NCBI RefSeq assembly: GCF_036323735.1
Contig: NC_086027.1
Location: forward strand, 85,013,662-85,077,661
Length of the DNA: 64,000 nt
Origin: Rattus norvegicus
Taxonomy: Eukaryota; Chordata; Mammalia; Rodentia; Muridae
Direction: 5' to 3'
The translations under genes and the position numbers were made by a program. Each line of letters begins with the position of its first letter. Within the stretch, counting starts at the first letter, position 1. This document shows, one piece after another, positions 47,991 through 59,344 of the stretch. A model generated the notes under the pieces. It was not told the DNA's origin. It saw only the letters and a list, made by a program, of their open reading frames with translations, and did not search any database.

Positions 47991-48207
47991 TAAGATAGCT
48001 TTCTCAGGCTGGAGAGATGTCTCAGTGGTTAAGAGCACTGACTGCTCTTCCAGAGGGCCTGAGTTCAAATCCCAGCAACCACATGGTGGCTCACAACCAT
48101 CTGTAATGGGATTAGATGCCCTCTTCTGGTGTGTCTGAAGACAGCTACACTTACTTAAATACATAATAAATAAATAAATCTTTTAAAAATATAAGATAGC
48201 TTTCTCA
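47991..48207 (+). mobile_element. B2 SINE with 16-bp target-site duplication
   Basis: The body, 48007-48191, starts 'ggctggagagatgtctcagt' and shows the tRNA-derived A and B boxes ('ctgagttcaaatcccagcaa'), the B2 body ('ccacatggtggctcacaacc', 'tagatgccctcttctggtgt') and the (AATA)n-type tail. The perfect direct repeat TAAGATAGCTTTCTCA flanks it (47991-48006 and 48192-48207). It is young and close to consensus. Confidence 0.96.
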
Positions 48208-48469
48208 ACTTATTATCTAAAGCATATGTACTTTATTAACACATTAACAAGATTTAGTGATGTAGGTTCCTTTCCTTGTGTCTCTGTTTCTTAAGATCCA
48301 TACAATAGCGCGTATCTGGAGTAGAGTGGAGTTGGAAGACTCACTTCAGGATCATTACAAAGCTACCATCCCCAAGGCAGGTCGGCACTAGGATAAGGAG
48401 GGCTCCAGGGATTTGTGAATAGAATTCAGACAGCAGGTTAGTCTTTACATCTGTCACTGCTGACCTGCA

Positions 48470-49735
48470 ACAAAGGGGTCCGATTTCTTCAACAAGCAAA
48501 AGAAGTGTCATCTCAACAAATGGTGCTGGTATAACTGGAAACCCATCTGTAAGGAATTAAGTTGTACCAATCTCAAAATTGATCAACTCCTGGAACAACT
48601 AGCCTAGTCAAGTTCTCAGAAAAAAAAACCTTATAAGAATATATTCATGGTGTCCAGTTAGGGAACAGTTTCTTAAATATGACAGTAAACACACAAGGAA
48701 CAACAATTGTTCCTTTATGAAATTTAGATTTCATCAAAATTAAAATGTTTATGTTGTGGCCAATAATACAACTCAGCAGGTGAAGGTGCTTACGTCACAA
48801 GGCTGAGGAAGGAGTTTGGTCCTTCAGGCTCACAGGGAGGAAGAAGAGAACTGACTCCTGCCAGTTGACCTCCACTTGCTTGCTGGGGTATGCACCCAAC
48901 ATCCCAAACACACAGAATGGATGCATAAACATAAAACGACAATATTTATCGGCTAGTGACACCGCCAGGAATATGAACTGGCAACCGTGCATCAGAAGAT
49001 GTTTGCAAACCACGTGGCCTGGTGAGAGATGAGCATTGAGAACGTAGAAAATCTTCTTACAGCTCAGTATTTAAAAAGACCAAGAGCCCAATACAAAGAG
49101 AAATGGATCTGAACAGAGATTTCTGCAAAGAAGATATGAAAACGACCAATAAACTGAGAGATGCCCTGAATGGTTAGCGTTAGGAAAATGCAAGTCAGAA
49201 ATCACGATTAACACTTCATACTCTCAGCACAGCTGTATGAAAATGACAGGGATTGGCGGTGTCCGAGAGAATATAGAGACACTGCAACCACAATACTTAT
49301 CTGAATGGGGGTGTAAAATGGTGTGGTCACTTTGGGAAGACAGTCTGAAAAGGCCTCGGAATGTTAAACACAGCATTTCTAGGCGGCCTAGCAATTCCTT
49401 CTAAGGTATCAGATATGAAAACATTTCTGCAGAGAAACTCATGTTCAGATGTTCATGGCAATGTTATTCCTGCTAGTCAGAAATAGGAAGCAGCCTAGAA
49501 TCAGTTGAGCAGAGCGTGGCACACCCAGACAGGAGCACATCACTGGACAATGAGAAGAAGCAGTGGTGACAATACGTGCTATAACCAGGGTTGTACCTCA
49601 ATAACAGTATACAGCACCCAGTGTGTGATTCCATGTATACACGAAGGCTCCCTTGATTTCGCACTTGGAGAAGTTATAGAAAAAGGCAGACAGATGGATT
49701 TAGGGCTATTTACTGTGTCCAGGTCTTAGGGAGGT
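48470..49735 (+). mobile_element. Old L1 (L1M-type) ORF2 3' part and UTR
   Basis: L1 ORF2 phrases in order are 'caacaaatggtgctggtata', 'aattgatcaactcctggaac', 'gatttcatcaaaattaaaat', 'atttctgcaaagaagatatg', 'aggaaaatgcaagtcagaaa', 'gggggtgtaaaatggtgtgg', 'gcctagcaattccttctaag', 'atgttcatggcaatgttatt' and 'gtgtgattccatgtatacac'. They cover the C-terminal part of the reverse transcriptase protein. The frame is broken many times, and a B3 is inserted at 48757-48950. Confidence 0.9.
48757..48950 (+). mobile_element. B3 SINE nested in the L1M copy
   Basis: 'aactcagcaggtgaaggtgc', 'agagaactgactcctgccag' and 'ttgacctccacttgcttgct' with an 'aaacataaaacgacaata' end match B3. L1 ORF2-like sequence occurs on both sides, so the SINE landed in the L1. 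Confidence 0.82.
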
Positions 49736-50875
49736 AAGACCTGCTGAAAGAGTGGATGGCACACGGGAAGCAAAAGACGTTAGCGGTTGAACAGAACTGT
49801 TTCTTGCATATTCTTCCCAGGTTTAGGCATCTGCCACCATACAAGAAAGGTGTTCTCTGCAAGTTTCTAGCTGGGTTATTTGGGCTCTTCCTGGCTGATT
49901 CTCCCACGGAGAATTTACAAGATCAATCTGAGATTATAAGCATGACAGTTTGCTACAGGGTGGCTTCGCCAGAAAACAAAGTATCTGAGATTCAGGAAGC
50001 ATGGTGTCTGAACTTTCTCTTCAATTCTAGAATGTTTTCTATTTTAAGGGCTCTTGAGGTACAGCAACTACTTTAATCCCACATGATCCTATATAGGTCA
50101 AAAAATCATCTTTTCTTCCTCATAAGCATTTCCGCTGAACATCGGGTGTCTGCTTTCAAGTTTAAAGCTGCCTTTTAGCAGAATCATCTCTTTTAAATCT
50201 GGATCAGAAGGTGAATGTTCTGGAGAGGCTAAAATCACCTGGGTAACCGTGGCAAGACGCACTCATACATTTAAAGACCACAATGTTTCCAATATAGGAA
50301 ACTCACAGTGTAAAATCCAGCCCGAGCTGGGAACACTGAATTATCCCCACTCTGGTTTCCCTGTTGAGAACCAAGAACAAATATTTGGAGAGGAGGAAGT
50401 TTCTTGAGATTTCTTTTCCATCAGAATCCTCCTTGAACCTGATGACTGGGAGACTTGTGAGATGTAGGCCCACCTCCAAGGACAATGCTGCCTTTGCTGA
50501 AGGTAACGAATTACCATGTAGCGTCCTTGTTCTACTTCAGAAAATGTGTAGGCCCCGTGCATAGCCAGCAGAGCTGGAGACAGCATCCTGCAGGTTCAGA
50601 CAAGAAAAAGTGAGGCTGCCCCAGCAACTGAAAGCTCTTTATTCCCAATGGTGAAAGCAACTGAGAAAGTAAGAGAGCAAAATTCCTTTGAAGACGGACT
50701 GGTACCTGGACAGAATATAGTATTGAATCTGCACCCTTAACCTCTTCAGATTCAACACGAGGGAGCACCAGAAATCAGGAAGATAGATAGGCACAGTCTT
50801 CATACAAGACCCGACCAACCATGTAATCAACTAAAGGTAGCATATAGCCCAATGCAGATGAGCACTGATTATTTA
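49736..50875. other. Unique non-coding sequence
   Basis: No repeat is recognised. Overlapping open frames on both strands (for example plus 49756-50076, 106 codons) have no recognisable product. Confidence 0.45.
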
Positions 50876-51740
50876 AAAAAAAGATTTTATTAATTCTTCG
50901 TAAGTTTCATATCATGTACCCCAAGCCTACTCATCTCCTTGTCCCTTCATATCTGCCCCTGCTCTTGCAACCCTGGCAAAATAAAAATAAATATAAAAAA
51001 ATATAAAAAACCATCTTGTGGAAGCTGTAGTGTGTCACCATGTGTCCTATAGTATTCCCTTTGGTCCACACAGCTTTACTAGTAACTGTTCATTGCAATG
51101 AGTCTTTGGTTTGATTCAGGCCTCTGGTTTCTGCTATGCTATTAATACTGGATCAGCACCAAGACTCCCCTGGGACACTGTGCTGTTGTCCTGTGTCATG
51201 GAGATCCTGTAGCCCTGGATCTGCAGGACAGGGCATTCCAACAGTTCATAGATGAGGTAGATGCTGGGGTTGGCCAACTCAGAAGCCCTGGATCTGGCCC
51301 TGGTGGTAGCTGAGTTGGTCAGCTTACCAGTTCTCTCATACCCTCGTCGCCAGAGCCAGCTCTACTGTTCTGCCTAGTTGAGCTGTTCTCTGCAGTCTGC
51401 TGCCTGAAAAGGATAGGGTCAGTTCTCCTACTGCTCTCATGACCTTGGGGCCAGCTCTTCCGTCAGCCGTAAGTGGCAGGTTTGGCAGGGAGGGAGACGG
51501 GGAGGGGGGAAGTGAACATCTCTCCCACACCAGCACATCACAGGGAGTGGTAGGGCCAGCTCTCCCATGCTCACACACTCAGGCCAGTGCATGCCATATC
51601 CAGCTACCAGGGTCAGCTCTACTGTGCTACCCAGGCAAGCAAGCACCAACTTTTGGGCTAGACTGCCTCCAGATCCCAAATTCTTCGTGTTCTATGTGTC
51701 ATAAGGCAGTTTATATAGAAACTGCATATTACCGTGCATT
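50876..51740 (-). mobile_element. Rodent L1-type (Lx-like) non-coding block, antisense
   Basis: The phrases 'aattcttcgtaagtttcata', 'caatgagtctttggtttgat', 'tcaggcctctggtttctgct', 'catggagatcctgtagccct' and 'ggatctgcaggacagggcat', followed by repeated GGGCCAGCTCTCC words, match a rodent repeat that I know as L1/Lx-associated. The family is from memory. The T-rich start is consistent with a reversed tail. Internal GCCAGCTCT words recur about every 40-60 bp. Confidence 0.55.
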
Positions 51741-51821
51741 ATTAGTTTTTAAATTAATAATTAGCTATTAGTATTTGTAGAGAGTCAGTACTGGCAGGGC
51801 TGGGACTAAATCTTGTATTTT

Positions 51822-51930
51822 ATAATGAATATGATTACATAGGGTTGCTTTGAGGATGAAATGAATTTGTGTGTGTGTTGCTCATGATTTATCTACATAG
51901 CATGATATATTATGTGTTCAATAAATATTA
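51822..51930 (+). mobile_element. MIR SINE, 3' part
   Basis: 'acatagggttgctttgagga' with 'tgaaatgaa' and the end 'tatgtgttcaataaatatta' parallel the MIR 3' part ('catagggttgttgtgaggattaaatgag...gcgctcaataaatgttg'). Confidence 0.75.
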
Positions 51931-52016
51931 ACTACTCTCATTTATTGGGTTTCAATTACATTCAGAGAATGTACCAGATGTTAGAGAGAGGTTAGTGCAT
52001 AAGATAGAAAATGCTC

Positions 52017-52150
52017 TGCTGGGCATAATGGCACATGTCCTTAACCTAAGCATTCAGGAAGCAGAGGTGGGCAGATCTCTAGGACTTTGAGACCAGCCTG
52101 GTCTACAGATGAATGTCCAGGCTAGCCAGCATTACATAGTAAGATGCTGG
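52017..52150 (+). mobile_element. B1 SINE
   Basis: 'gctgggcataatggcacatg', 'tccttaacctaagcattcag', 'gaagcagaggtgggcagatc' and 'gagaccagcctggtctacag' are the B1 landmarks in order, and it ends in the purine-rich tract. Confidence 0.9.
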
Positions 52151-52154
52151 AGAA

Positions 52155-52156
<2 letters not shown>

Positions 52157-52221
<65 letters not shown>
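52157..52221. repeat. (GA)n microsatellite, about 32 units
   Basis: A GA run between the B1 3' end and the ID target site. It probably grew from the B1 tail. Confidence 0.97.
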
Positions 52222-52224
<3 letters not shown>

Positions 52225-52245
52225 CAGAAATATAGGGGTTGGATA

Positions 52246-52339
52246 GGGGTTGGGGATTTAGCTCAGTGGTAGAGCAGTTGCCTAGCAAGCACAAGGCCCT
52301 GGGTTCGGTCCCCAGCTCCAAAAAAAAAAAAAAAAAAAG
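52246..52339 (+). mobile_element. ID SINE, near consensus
   Basis: It starts 'ggggttggggatttagctca' and continues 'gtggtagagcagttgcctag', 'caagcacaaggccctgggtt' and 'cggtccccagctcc', followed by an A tail of about 18. The A and B boxes are intact. The direct repeat ATACAGAAATATAG flanks it (52222-52235 and 52344-52357). An 11-bp duplication (ATAGGGGTTGG, at 52232-52242 and 52243-52253) spans the 5' junction. Confidence 0.97.
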
Positions 52340-52359
52340 AGAAATACAGAAATATAGAG

Positions 52360-53145
52360 ATACAGAGATACAGAGATGGAGAGAGAACACAAAAACTGCA
52401 CTTGATTGGAATTGTACTACGTCCTGGCATGTGTGGTCCAGAATCAAGTGCTAGCATTCTGGAACCATCTCGTATCTATTTCCTCTGCAATGATGGTAAG
52501 TTGATTGATTTATAATAAAGACATGAAGTCTGACTGCATACCCATAACAGTAAAAGAACAGTCCTAAAATGTGGGCAGCAACCTGGTTGCCTAAATGAAT
52601 CGTTCTTACTAAGAGCAGCGAATGGGGGGAGATAAGCCTGCCAGCCACTGGCTCTCCCTGGCTCTCACCTGGGAGATGCTGGGTATAACAAGCGCTTGGC
52701 TCCTGGCATGGGGGTAGCTGTCTTTGGAAACAGAAGGAGGCAGCAGGCAGGGGGCTTCCAAAGGGAATTGCAGCTGTGACACAATGAGATTTTTTTCTGC
52801 CTCCTCTCAGTCTTTTCAACCTTTACTGAGGACAAGGTTGTAGCTTCAGTACGCATTCTTAGTATTTTGTGTAGAGAGAGAGAGGTACTTCAGGAATAGA
52901 GACTAGTCTGGGAAAGCAGGAAAGAACTAAGGCTGGTCCTCTGATCTATCACCCTCCTTGATGGAGTTTGAAGGGACAGTTTCCTCAATTTGATCAATTC
53001 TCATTACTTGAGAAGGACTTCCCCCAGAGACTCCCAGGACATTCTGTAGAAAAGTTTTATTATAAAATTAATTACAAAATTATAAAAATATTATTTTGTA
53101 TTCTTTAGACTTCCTGAATATCCTTGTTAAAATTATTATTATTTA
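52360..53145. other. Unique non-coding sequence
   Basis: No repeat is recognised apart from short GA-rich words near 52365-52385. Confidence 0.4.
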
Positions 53146-53149
53146 TTAT

Positions 53150-53325
53150 TGTGTGTGATGTTTATCTGAGAGTGCAATGATGGATATGTGGAGGTTAGAG
53201 GGCAACTTATAGGACGGAGTAAGCGCTTTCCTTCCAGCCTGAATTTGGGAAATCAAACTTAGGCTGTTGGGCTTGCACAGCGAGTGCTACACCTACTGAG
53301 CAATCTTGCTGGTCTATTCTTCTGA
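53150..53325 (-). mobile_element. B3-type SINE
   Basis: The antisense B3 reads 'atgtggaggttagagggcaa', 'cttataggacggagtaagcg', 'ggctgttgggcttgcacagc' and 'gagtgctacacctactgagc' with a 3' 'aatcttgctggtct'. These are the complements of the B3 body and tRNA-derived head. Confidence 0.8.
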
Positions 53326-53761
53326 TATGATGGCTTTCCTTGGAGCACTAGCCTCTATCCTTACACCCCTGCTACATTGAGGGACATGCAAAGGACATGC
53401 TGTGATTAGTGTACACATTGTGCTTCTGTTCTCTGCAGTCTGTGGTCTTCACAGATTTCATCCTGAGAAGATGAATCAATTACCTGGAATTCATCGCCTA
53501 CTCTTTAAGGACCTAGAATTTGTCTTTGAAGAAGAGTTAAAACAGAAACCAAACAAAAACCATGTAAATTAACCTCCCATCAAGCATGTGCAGAACACAC
53601 GTGACTTCTGAAGTAGCCTGATGTATATATTGAACTTTTCCCATTGTGTCTTTAGCTACTAAATATTTAACTTTCAAGGACTTTAATTTATCCTATTATA
53701 TATGAGAGGCAGACAATCACCTTAAATTCAGCAGCAAGGAGGCTGGATGGTCTCAAGTCTT

Positions 53762-53890
53762 TATATACGACCTTGGATATATCCTAATACTTTCTGGAAC
53801 TCAGTTTTGTATTTGGAAAACATGGGGATACTAATGTCCATTTACTGAGTTTTAATCAGACTCATATGGTACATGCTCAAGGCACATAAT
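53762..53890 (+). mobile_element. MIR SINE fragment
   Basis: 'ctttctggaactcagttttg', 'tatttggaaaacatggggat' and 'actaatgtcc', then 'gctcaaggcacataatg', follow the MIR core. The segment is diverged. Confidence 0.65.
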
Positions 53891-54149
53891 GATATGTAGA
53901 TGGTTTTGGTGTTCTTCTCAAAATTTCACATTTCTCTTTCCACAAGGAGAGTGGGTGCCTGGACACCATGGGCTCAAGGCTGGTAGGCTGGGTTGAGTTA
54001 TTGGTATGATCTGTTACGAGTAATTTTTTGTCCTTTTCTCCTGTCTTGTCTTTTGTAGCATTACCATTTACTATGGTCTGGCTCAAGAGATCTATCTAAA
54101 TTACAAATTGGGAATGTGGCCATGTTATTCCACCGATTTAAAAGCCATT

Positions 54150-54600
54150 AATTACTCCTAATTGCATACTGGAGAGGCTTAACCTCGCACTGGCTTATGT
54201 GTGTGACCTGCTTTACCTTCCTGGACCTCATAGACCATGTTTCCCCTCTTTCCCACTTCTGTCCCATCATCACCTTTACACCAATCCCAAACACCAGACA
54301 TTCAGGCTGATTGCATGCAGCCACCCATGCTGCCCGCTGTGTCTGAAGGCTCTTCTAGCATCCTTTCACCAGGGTCATTCAGCTGCACTGCTGTGTCCTC
54401 AACCCTCTGTGACATCCAGGTCCAGGTAAATGGCTGGGCACTGTAGAACATAGCTCTCCGGCCTTATCTTTGTCATACCCTTGGTGCAGTTCAAGTGATC
54501 TGTTCACTAGAGTGAGAGCTATTTGAAAGCAGATACAGTACTTTGATGTATCTGTCTCCGAGGTGCAGAATAAGGTGCTTATTGCTTAGTGGCTCTGTGA
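54150..54600 (+). mobile_element. L2 LINE 3'-end fragment
   Basis: 'gctcttctagcatcctttca', 'ccagggtcattcagctgcac' and 'cactagagtgagagctattt', then 'gaaagcagatacagtacttt', 'gatgtatctgtctcc' and 'gcagaataaggtgcttattg', follow the L2 3' end ('actagactgtgagctccttgagggcagggactgtgtctt...atctctgtatccc...agcacagtgcc...taggtgctc'). Confidence 0.65.
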
Positions 54601-55790
54601 GAAAAAAAAGGTAGAAGGTTCTCAGTAACGAAGACAGAAGATTGGATGATGTGATTTTATTGCAAAGGTGAGTTGGAGAACAGAAAATCCAAACATGGGA
54701 CAAGGAAGGAATCCGAGAGTAGGAAGAGTAGGATGTCGAATGGTAGCCCTTTAGGATGATGGTGGAATCATCAAAATCATAGGGCTGGGGCATCCAGAGA
54801 GAAGCTGGACCCAAGCAGGGTCAAAGTGCAGAAGGATGAAATGTCCATTGCCACATGTGATGCCTGAAGCAGAAAAACGAGGCCAAAAAAATGCTGTGGT
54901 TTCCTTTGGCTGTCTACCCTGTATCCATCTTCCTGCTGGGGGCATCCACTCAATGTAGTTGCTTATGACAGTTTACTTGACGGTGGCAGGCATGGCACAG
55001 GATGGTGACTTGCAGATCATTATCCTCATGGTTGTCACAGTGTTTCCACTGCCAATGAGGGGCACCATGGCAGTATAGAAAGAGAGAGTCAGTGCAGATG
55101 TATTACCCAAGCTTTGATAACCAAGATAACGATGCCATTTCAGAAGCTCAGGGGGCTGAGGACAGAAGAGTGTGGCTGGAAGAGTGTGTCACTGTGTAAA
55201 AGTGGGGAATGGCAATGCTGACAACTACTGAAAATTCAGAGGAAGGTTCCCGACACCTCAGCTGAAAACCACTTCAAGCATTTAGGTATTTTACCTTAAA
55301 GGATTCTTTCATGGAATCAAACTATTTGAATAGTGCCTTAACTAGAATTTTAAATGTCTTTCCATAGAGATCATTACCCATGTCATACTACAAGGATAAA
55401 GAGGACACAGGAATAAGATATTATTAATCAGGTATTGCAACTTCCAAAGAGTTCGTTCTATGTGTCTACATGGTGCTGCTTCTGTGATTCTGTCCTCAGT
55501 CCTCTGAGCTTCTGACCTGGCATCGTTATCTTCTAAGTGCATCGGCGTTGTTTTAAGCTGTAATTGCTTTTTACACATCTAGACTATTCCTACATGTTTG
55601 TAAACATAGAGAGCAGACACGAACAAATTCCACGTTTGTTTTTAGCACCGAGCAAAGTACCCTTTTTATATTATTTTGAGCTTTATAAGTTACATAATAA
55701 TTATTTTAAGAGTTACCTTTTAAAAAATGATTCAGTCATGAGTAATAGCCAGCTCCGTTCAGAATTTGCATGTATGTTTTAAAATTGGGG
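54601..55790. other. Unique non-coding sequence
   Basis: Nothing recognised. Confidence 0.4.
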
Positions 55791-55792
55791 GA

Positions 55793-55905
55793 GTCACAGG
55801 TGGTGACACAGGCTCTTATTTCAGCCCGAGGAGCCAGAGGAAAGAGGGAGGGTCACAAGTTTGAGGCTATCTTGGGCTACATGGTGAGATTCTATGTTCA
55901 ATGAC
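55793..55905 (+). mobile_element. B1 SINE (old)
   Basis: 'tcacaggtggtgacacaggc', 'tcttatttcagcccgaggag', 'gtttgaggctatcttgggct' and 'acatggtgagattctatgtt' match B1 in order. The copy is diverged, and the A tail is not readable. Confidence 0.75.
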
Positions 55906-56119
55906 AGCAGCAAAGAGGTGCGTCTAAGAGTACGGAGGTATCAAGTCCTGTTTACACGTGATTATTTAACCATGTGGGTATTGGATACAGATTTTTCTTA
56001 TTATTAACATCTATATTTGTCATGTAAAATACATAGATTCAAGAGCACTGAATTTGCCTTCAGTATGCCACTGATGGGCACTTAAAAGCCATGTCCTGAC
56101 CTGGGCACACATCCATTAC

Positions 56120-56215
56120 TACTCTCTCTCCTTCTGCTCCCGCCTCACTGCCCACCATAGCACCTGGCTCAGAGAAAGCTCTTACTAAAGTAAGCGCTTG
56201 TTGGCTCACTCACTA
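56120..56215 (+). mobile_element. L2/MIR 3'-end fragment (weak)
   Basis: 'atagcacctggctcagagaa' with 'agctcttactaaag' and 'cgcttgttggctcactcact' resembles the 3' end shared by L2 and MIR. Confidence 0.4.
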
Positions 56216-56354
56216 AGCTTCTCTCTGCACAACTCTGGAGTAAAACATGGGGGCAGATAAAGCGATCAATCCCACTGGCAAACCCTTCCCATGAAGAGCC
56301 ATCTGATCTCCTTTCCTGCCATCCAGCTCAGCCACCCTTTTATGACCAGTAACA

Positions 56355-56589
56355 CAGTGATTCTCAATCTGTGGGTCCAGACCCTTTTGGCAGGCGTCAA
56401 ACGATCCTCCCTCAGGGGGTGGGGGGGCACCTATCTGGTATTCTGCTTATCAAATATTTAGATTACCATTTATAACTGTAGCAGAATTCTAGGTATGAAG
56501 TAGCGATGAAATAATCGTGTGGTGTGGTCACTACAACATGAGTAACTATTATAGAAGGGTGGCAGCTATAGGAAGGTTGAGGACCACTG
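56355..56589. mobile_element. Non-autonomous hAT-Charlie-type DNA transposon (URR1-like)
   Basis: The terminal inverted repeats are CAGTGATTCTCAATCTGTGG at the left and the complement of CAGTGGTCCTCAACCTTCC at the right. The internal phrases 'gtctcaaacgatcc'-like, 'atttataactgtagcagaat', 'tatgaagtagcgatgaaata' and 'gtcactacaacatgagtaac' are those of a short rodent hAT element. It encodes no transposase. I see no 8-bp target duplication, presumably because it has decayed. Confidence 0.85.
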
Positions 56590-57692
56590 CCTGATGTGTG
56601 CAGGTATGCAAGGAAGAGGGAGCCTGTTAATTGCAAGCTGTTTTTCAGTGTTGCTGAAAGGTTACCACTATCAATTACGGCACGTAGCCAAGGAGAAGGA
56701 AGTCCTGTCTATATGGCCATATATCCCAAGATGCCTAATTTGTTTACTGTAATAAGGCCAGGCTCTGTTATTGATGAGTCAGTCACCCATGTCTTGTATT
56801 CTAGAGGCTACCACCCAGGTCTCTCTCTCTCTGCATAATGGTGTTGCCCACGGAGATGGGTGCTGGGCTGTATATTATTAAACTCCATAAACATGTTGAA
56901 CATTAATTGCTACTGCTGTGCAAGGAGACGGTTTTTTCCCTTCTTTGTGATAGAGTTAAGTGATTTGTACAGGATGACTCAAGCCTTGTCTCTCTGCAGC
57001 TGGCAAAACGCTGCTAAATCAATCCATATGGCTGGCCTCCGCGCGAGAATCAATTGTATGTCCTGCGTGCATGAGTGATACGGGTCATCTGAGCTTCGCC
57101 GAGTTCTTTCTTGCTATAAATGGACTAGCCCTGAAGGTTCTATCTCCTCGTACCCTAGGAGGATAGGAGTAGAAATAATTACAGGGTCAATTTAAATACA
57201 AAATAAATGCTTATCTCGATTAATTCAAGTGAATTGAACTTTCCCCACATTTCCCTGTCTGCGTGTGTTCTGCCTCCAGGATCTGAATAACGGCCTTAAT
57301 GCTCCATTTCACTTTTGTGGCACAAACAGCTTGGGTCAGAGAAAACATGGCTTCTAATAAAGGGAGGAGGTGAAGCCCGGGGCCAGGCCAGACACGTGGG
57401 GCTGGAGCTCTTAGTTCTCTGGAGAGCAAGCAGGACAGAGCTGTGTGGCCTTCTAGTCTTTTCCTGGTGCCGCTTCAGATCCTACTTGAACTCTTCTTAC
57501 TTCTGTCACAGGTTTCCAACAAATTTATTACTTTAAAGATTGTCATAAAGGACAACTTTAGTAGACTGTGGGTTGGAAAAGCAGCCACTCCCCCATTCTT
57601 CCTCTGTCCCCAGCTTTGTTCTGTCTGATTATAATATATGGGGGACTAATGACATAACAATATTACATTTTTTAAAGTTTACTTTTTGATGC
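56590..57692. other. Unique non-coding sequence; 56830-57330 resembles conserved non-coding DNA
   Basis: No repeat is recognised. About 56830-57330 combines preserved CpG ('gcctccgcgcgagaatcaat') with homeodomain-type words (ATAATTACAGG, CGATTAATTCAAGTG, AATCAATTG). Overlapping short frames have no recognisable product. Confidence 0.42.
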
Positions 57693-57864
57693 CTTTTTTT
57701 GAGACAGGGTTTGGTGGCTTTTTTTGGGGGGAGGGGGAGCGCAGCTCTGGGTGTCCTGAAACTCACTCTGTAGACCAGACTGGCCTTGAATTCAGAGATC
57801 CACCTGCCTCTGCCTCTCAAATGCTGGGATTAAAGGTGTGATGCACCTGCCATCACCACCTGGT
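57693..57864 (-). mobile_element. B1 SINE
   Basis: The antisense B1 reads 'tttttttgagacagggtttg', 'ctgaaactcactctgtagac', 'cagactggccttgaattcag', 'agatccacctgcctctgcct' and 'caaatgctgggattaaaggt'. A G-rich interruption at 57725-57745 replaces the usual 'tctctgtgtagccctgg'. The flanks 'ttttaaagtttactttt' and 'ttttaaaagttcatactt' may be a diverged target duplication. Confidence 0.92.
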
Positions 57865-59344
57865 GATTTTCTTAATTTTAAAAGTTCATACTTATTTTTC
57901 CAAACAAAAGGATACATCTTAACAGTAGCTTCAGAGATTAGCTTCCTTCTTGCTTCCACGAGTGATATTTACGTAGAGTTGTAGTTTAAGATAGAATTTA
58001 ATTCACATAGGTTTATCAAAATCGGACAACTCTCAGCTTGTAACAGAAGCTTAATTGGGTAATGTCTTGAATTTTCTTTAATGAGCAGTAAGAAAAATAG
58101 ATAGTATTAGCATGCCATGCTAAAACCACATACAAATTTGTTTTCAGTTCTTCATTTCCCATAGGTAAGAATGAATTGGGACATCAGAATGACCCAAGTT
58201 TTCATTGGGCCTTGAAGAGAATACTTGGTTTTGGACAATTCCTCTATCCAAGCTTTTCTGATATCATTGCTCTCTCCTTTAATAGAAGAGGAGGATCAGA
58301 AAGGTGCATGCCCACCATTATTTGAGTTGACCTGCAGTACAGACAACTGTAGGAAGCACAGTGTATAGAGGTAGTCATGCGACCAAGGCACCAGTTACCG
58401 GATCCCTTTGGCTAGGACAATTGGCCAATTGATAGAAACTCAAGTCCAGTGACGAAGATTTTCTCATACCATTTTTACATATACCCTCATTCCTAACTGT
58501 GCTTTTCTTAAGACCCTCCAGTCTACCTTCTCTCACAGCGTCCATGCTGTCTAAAGGCCACAGAGGGAATCAGTGGGCTGTGTGGGGAGAGGAAGTGAAA
58601 GTAGGCTGAAGAGACTATCCAAGTACCCTTCCGCCTTTGCTCAGAGTCAGCTCCCTCCAGGGACACTCCAACTGCGAGCACCTAGAACATAGCTTCTGGC
58701 TTTGGGTAGATTGTTCCATCACTTGTAACTCGAGAGGCTCTGCCTAATAACCACACAAGATATTAAGAATCAAGCACTGCCTTATTTGACTATGGAGTGC
58801 CCTAAACTCTCAGCTCCTTGAGAGATTCGGGGGCTTTGGAAAAGACAGACCAGCACTGGAGTGGGTTGCCTGAAGGAGAAGGATTGTGGTTACCCTTTGG
58901 GGGTACCCTTACCCAGAAGCCTCAGAGCCTGTTCATCTTTTCATCTTAAATAACACTGCCATCCTTCCAGGCTTTTTAAGATGTGGCTTTTCTTTCCCTT
59001 GGTTCCTTTTGAATTCTTTCTCAGGTAGCCTTTAACAGTTGCTTCTTTAATTTCTTGTTCACATCATTTCCTCCCCCTTTGTACCCATCTTTTTTAGATA
59101 TCTGTGCATGAATGGCATTTTTCCCTAAGCCGCGCTGACTGCCACCTTTCATCGTGGTCACTGGGCCGAGGACAAGCAGCAGTATGTCTCCCCTAACTCT
59201 CTAGGAACACAGAGAAATACTCAGCCATGCTCGTTTGATGGTTAGGTGACAGAATCTTTGATCCACTCCTTTGTTCCCTGACTTCTACAGACTTAGGAGC
59301 ATGTTTTGGGGAAGATTCTAACTCTTTGAAGACGGCTTAAGGCC
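57865..59344. other. Unique non-coding sequence
   Basis: No repeat, exon or RNA gene is recognised. Confidence 0.45.

Noticed and set aside
48026..48080. tRNA gene (A and B boxes)
   Set aside because: The boxes belong to the B2 SINE head. The same holds for the ID at 52246-52300.
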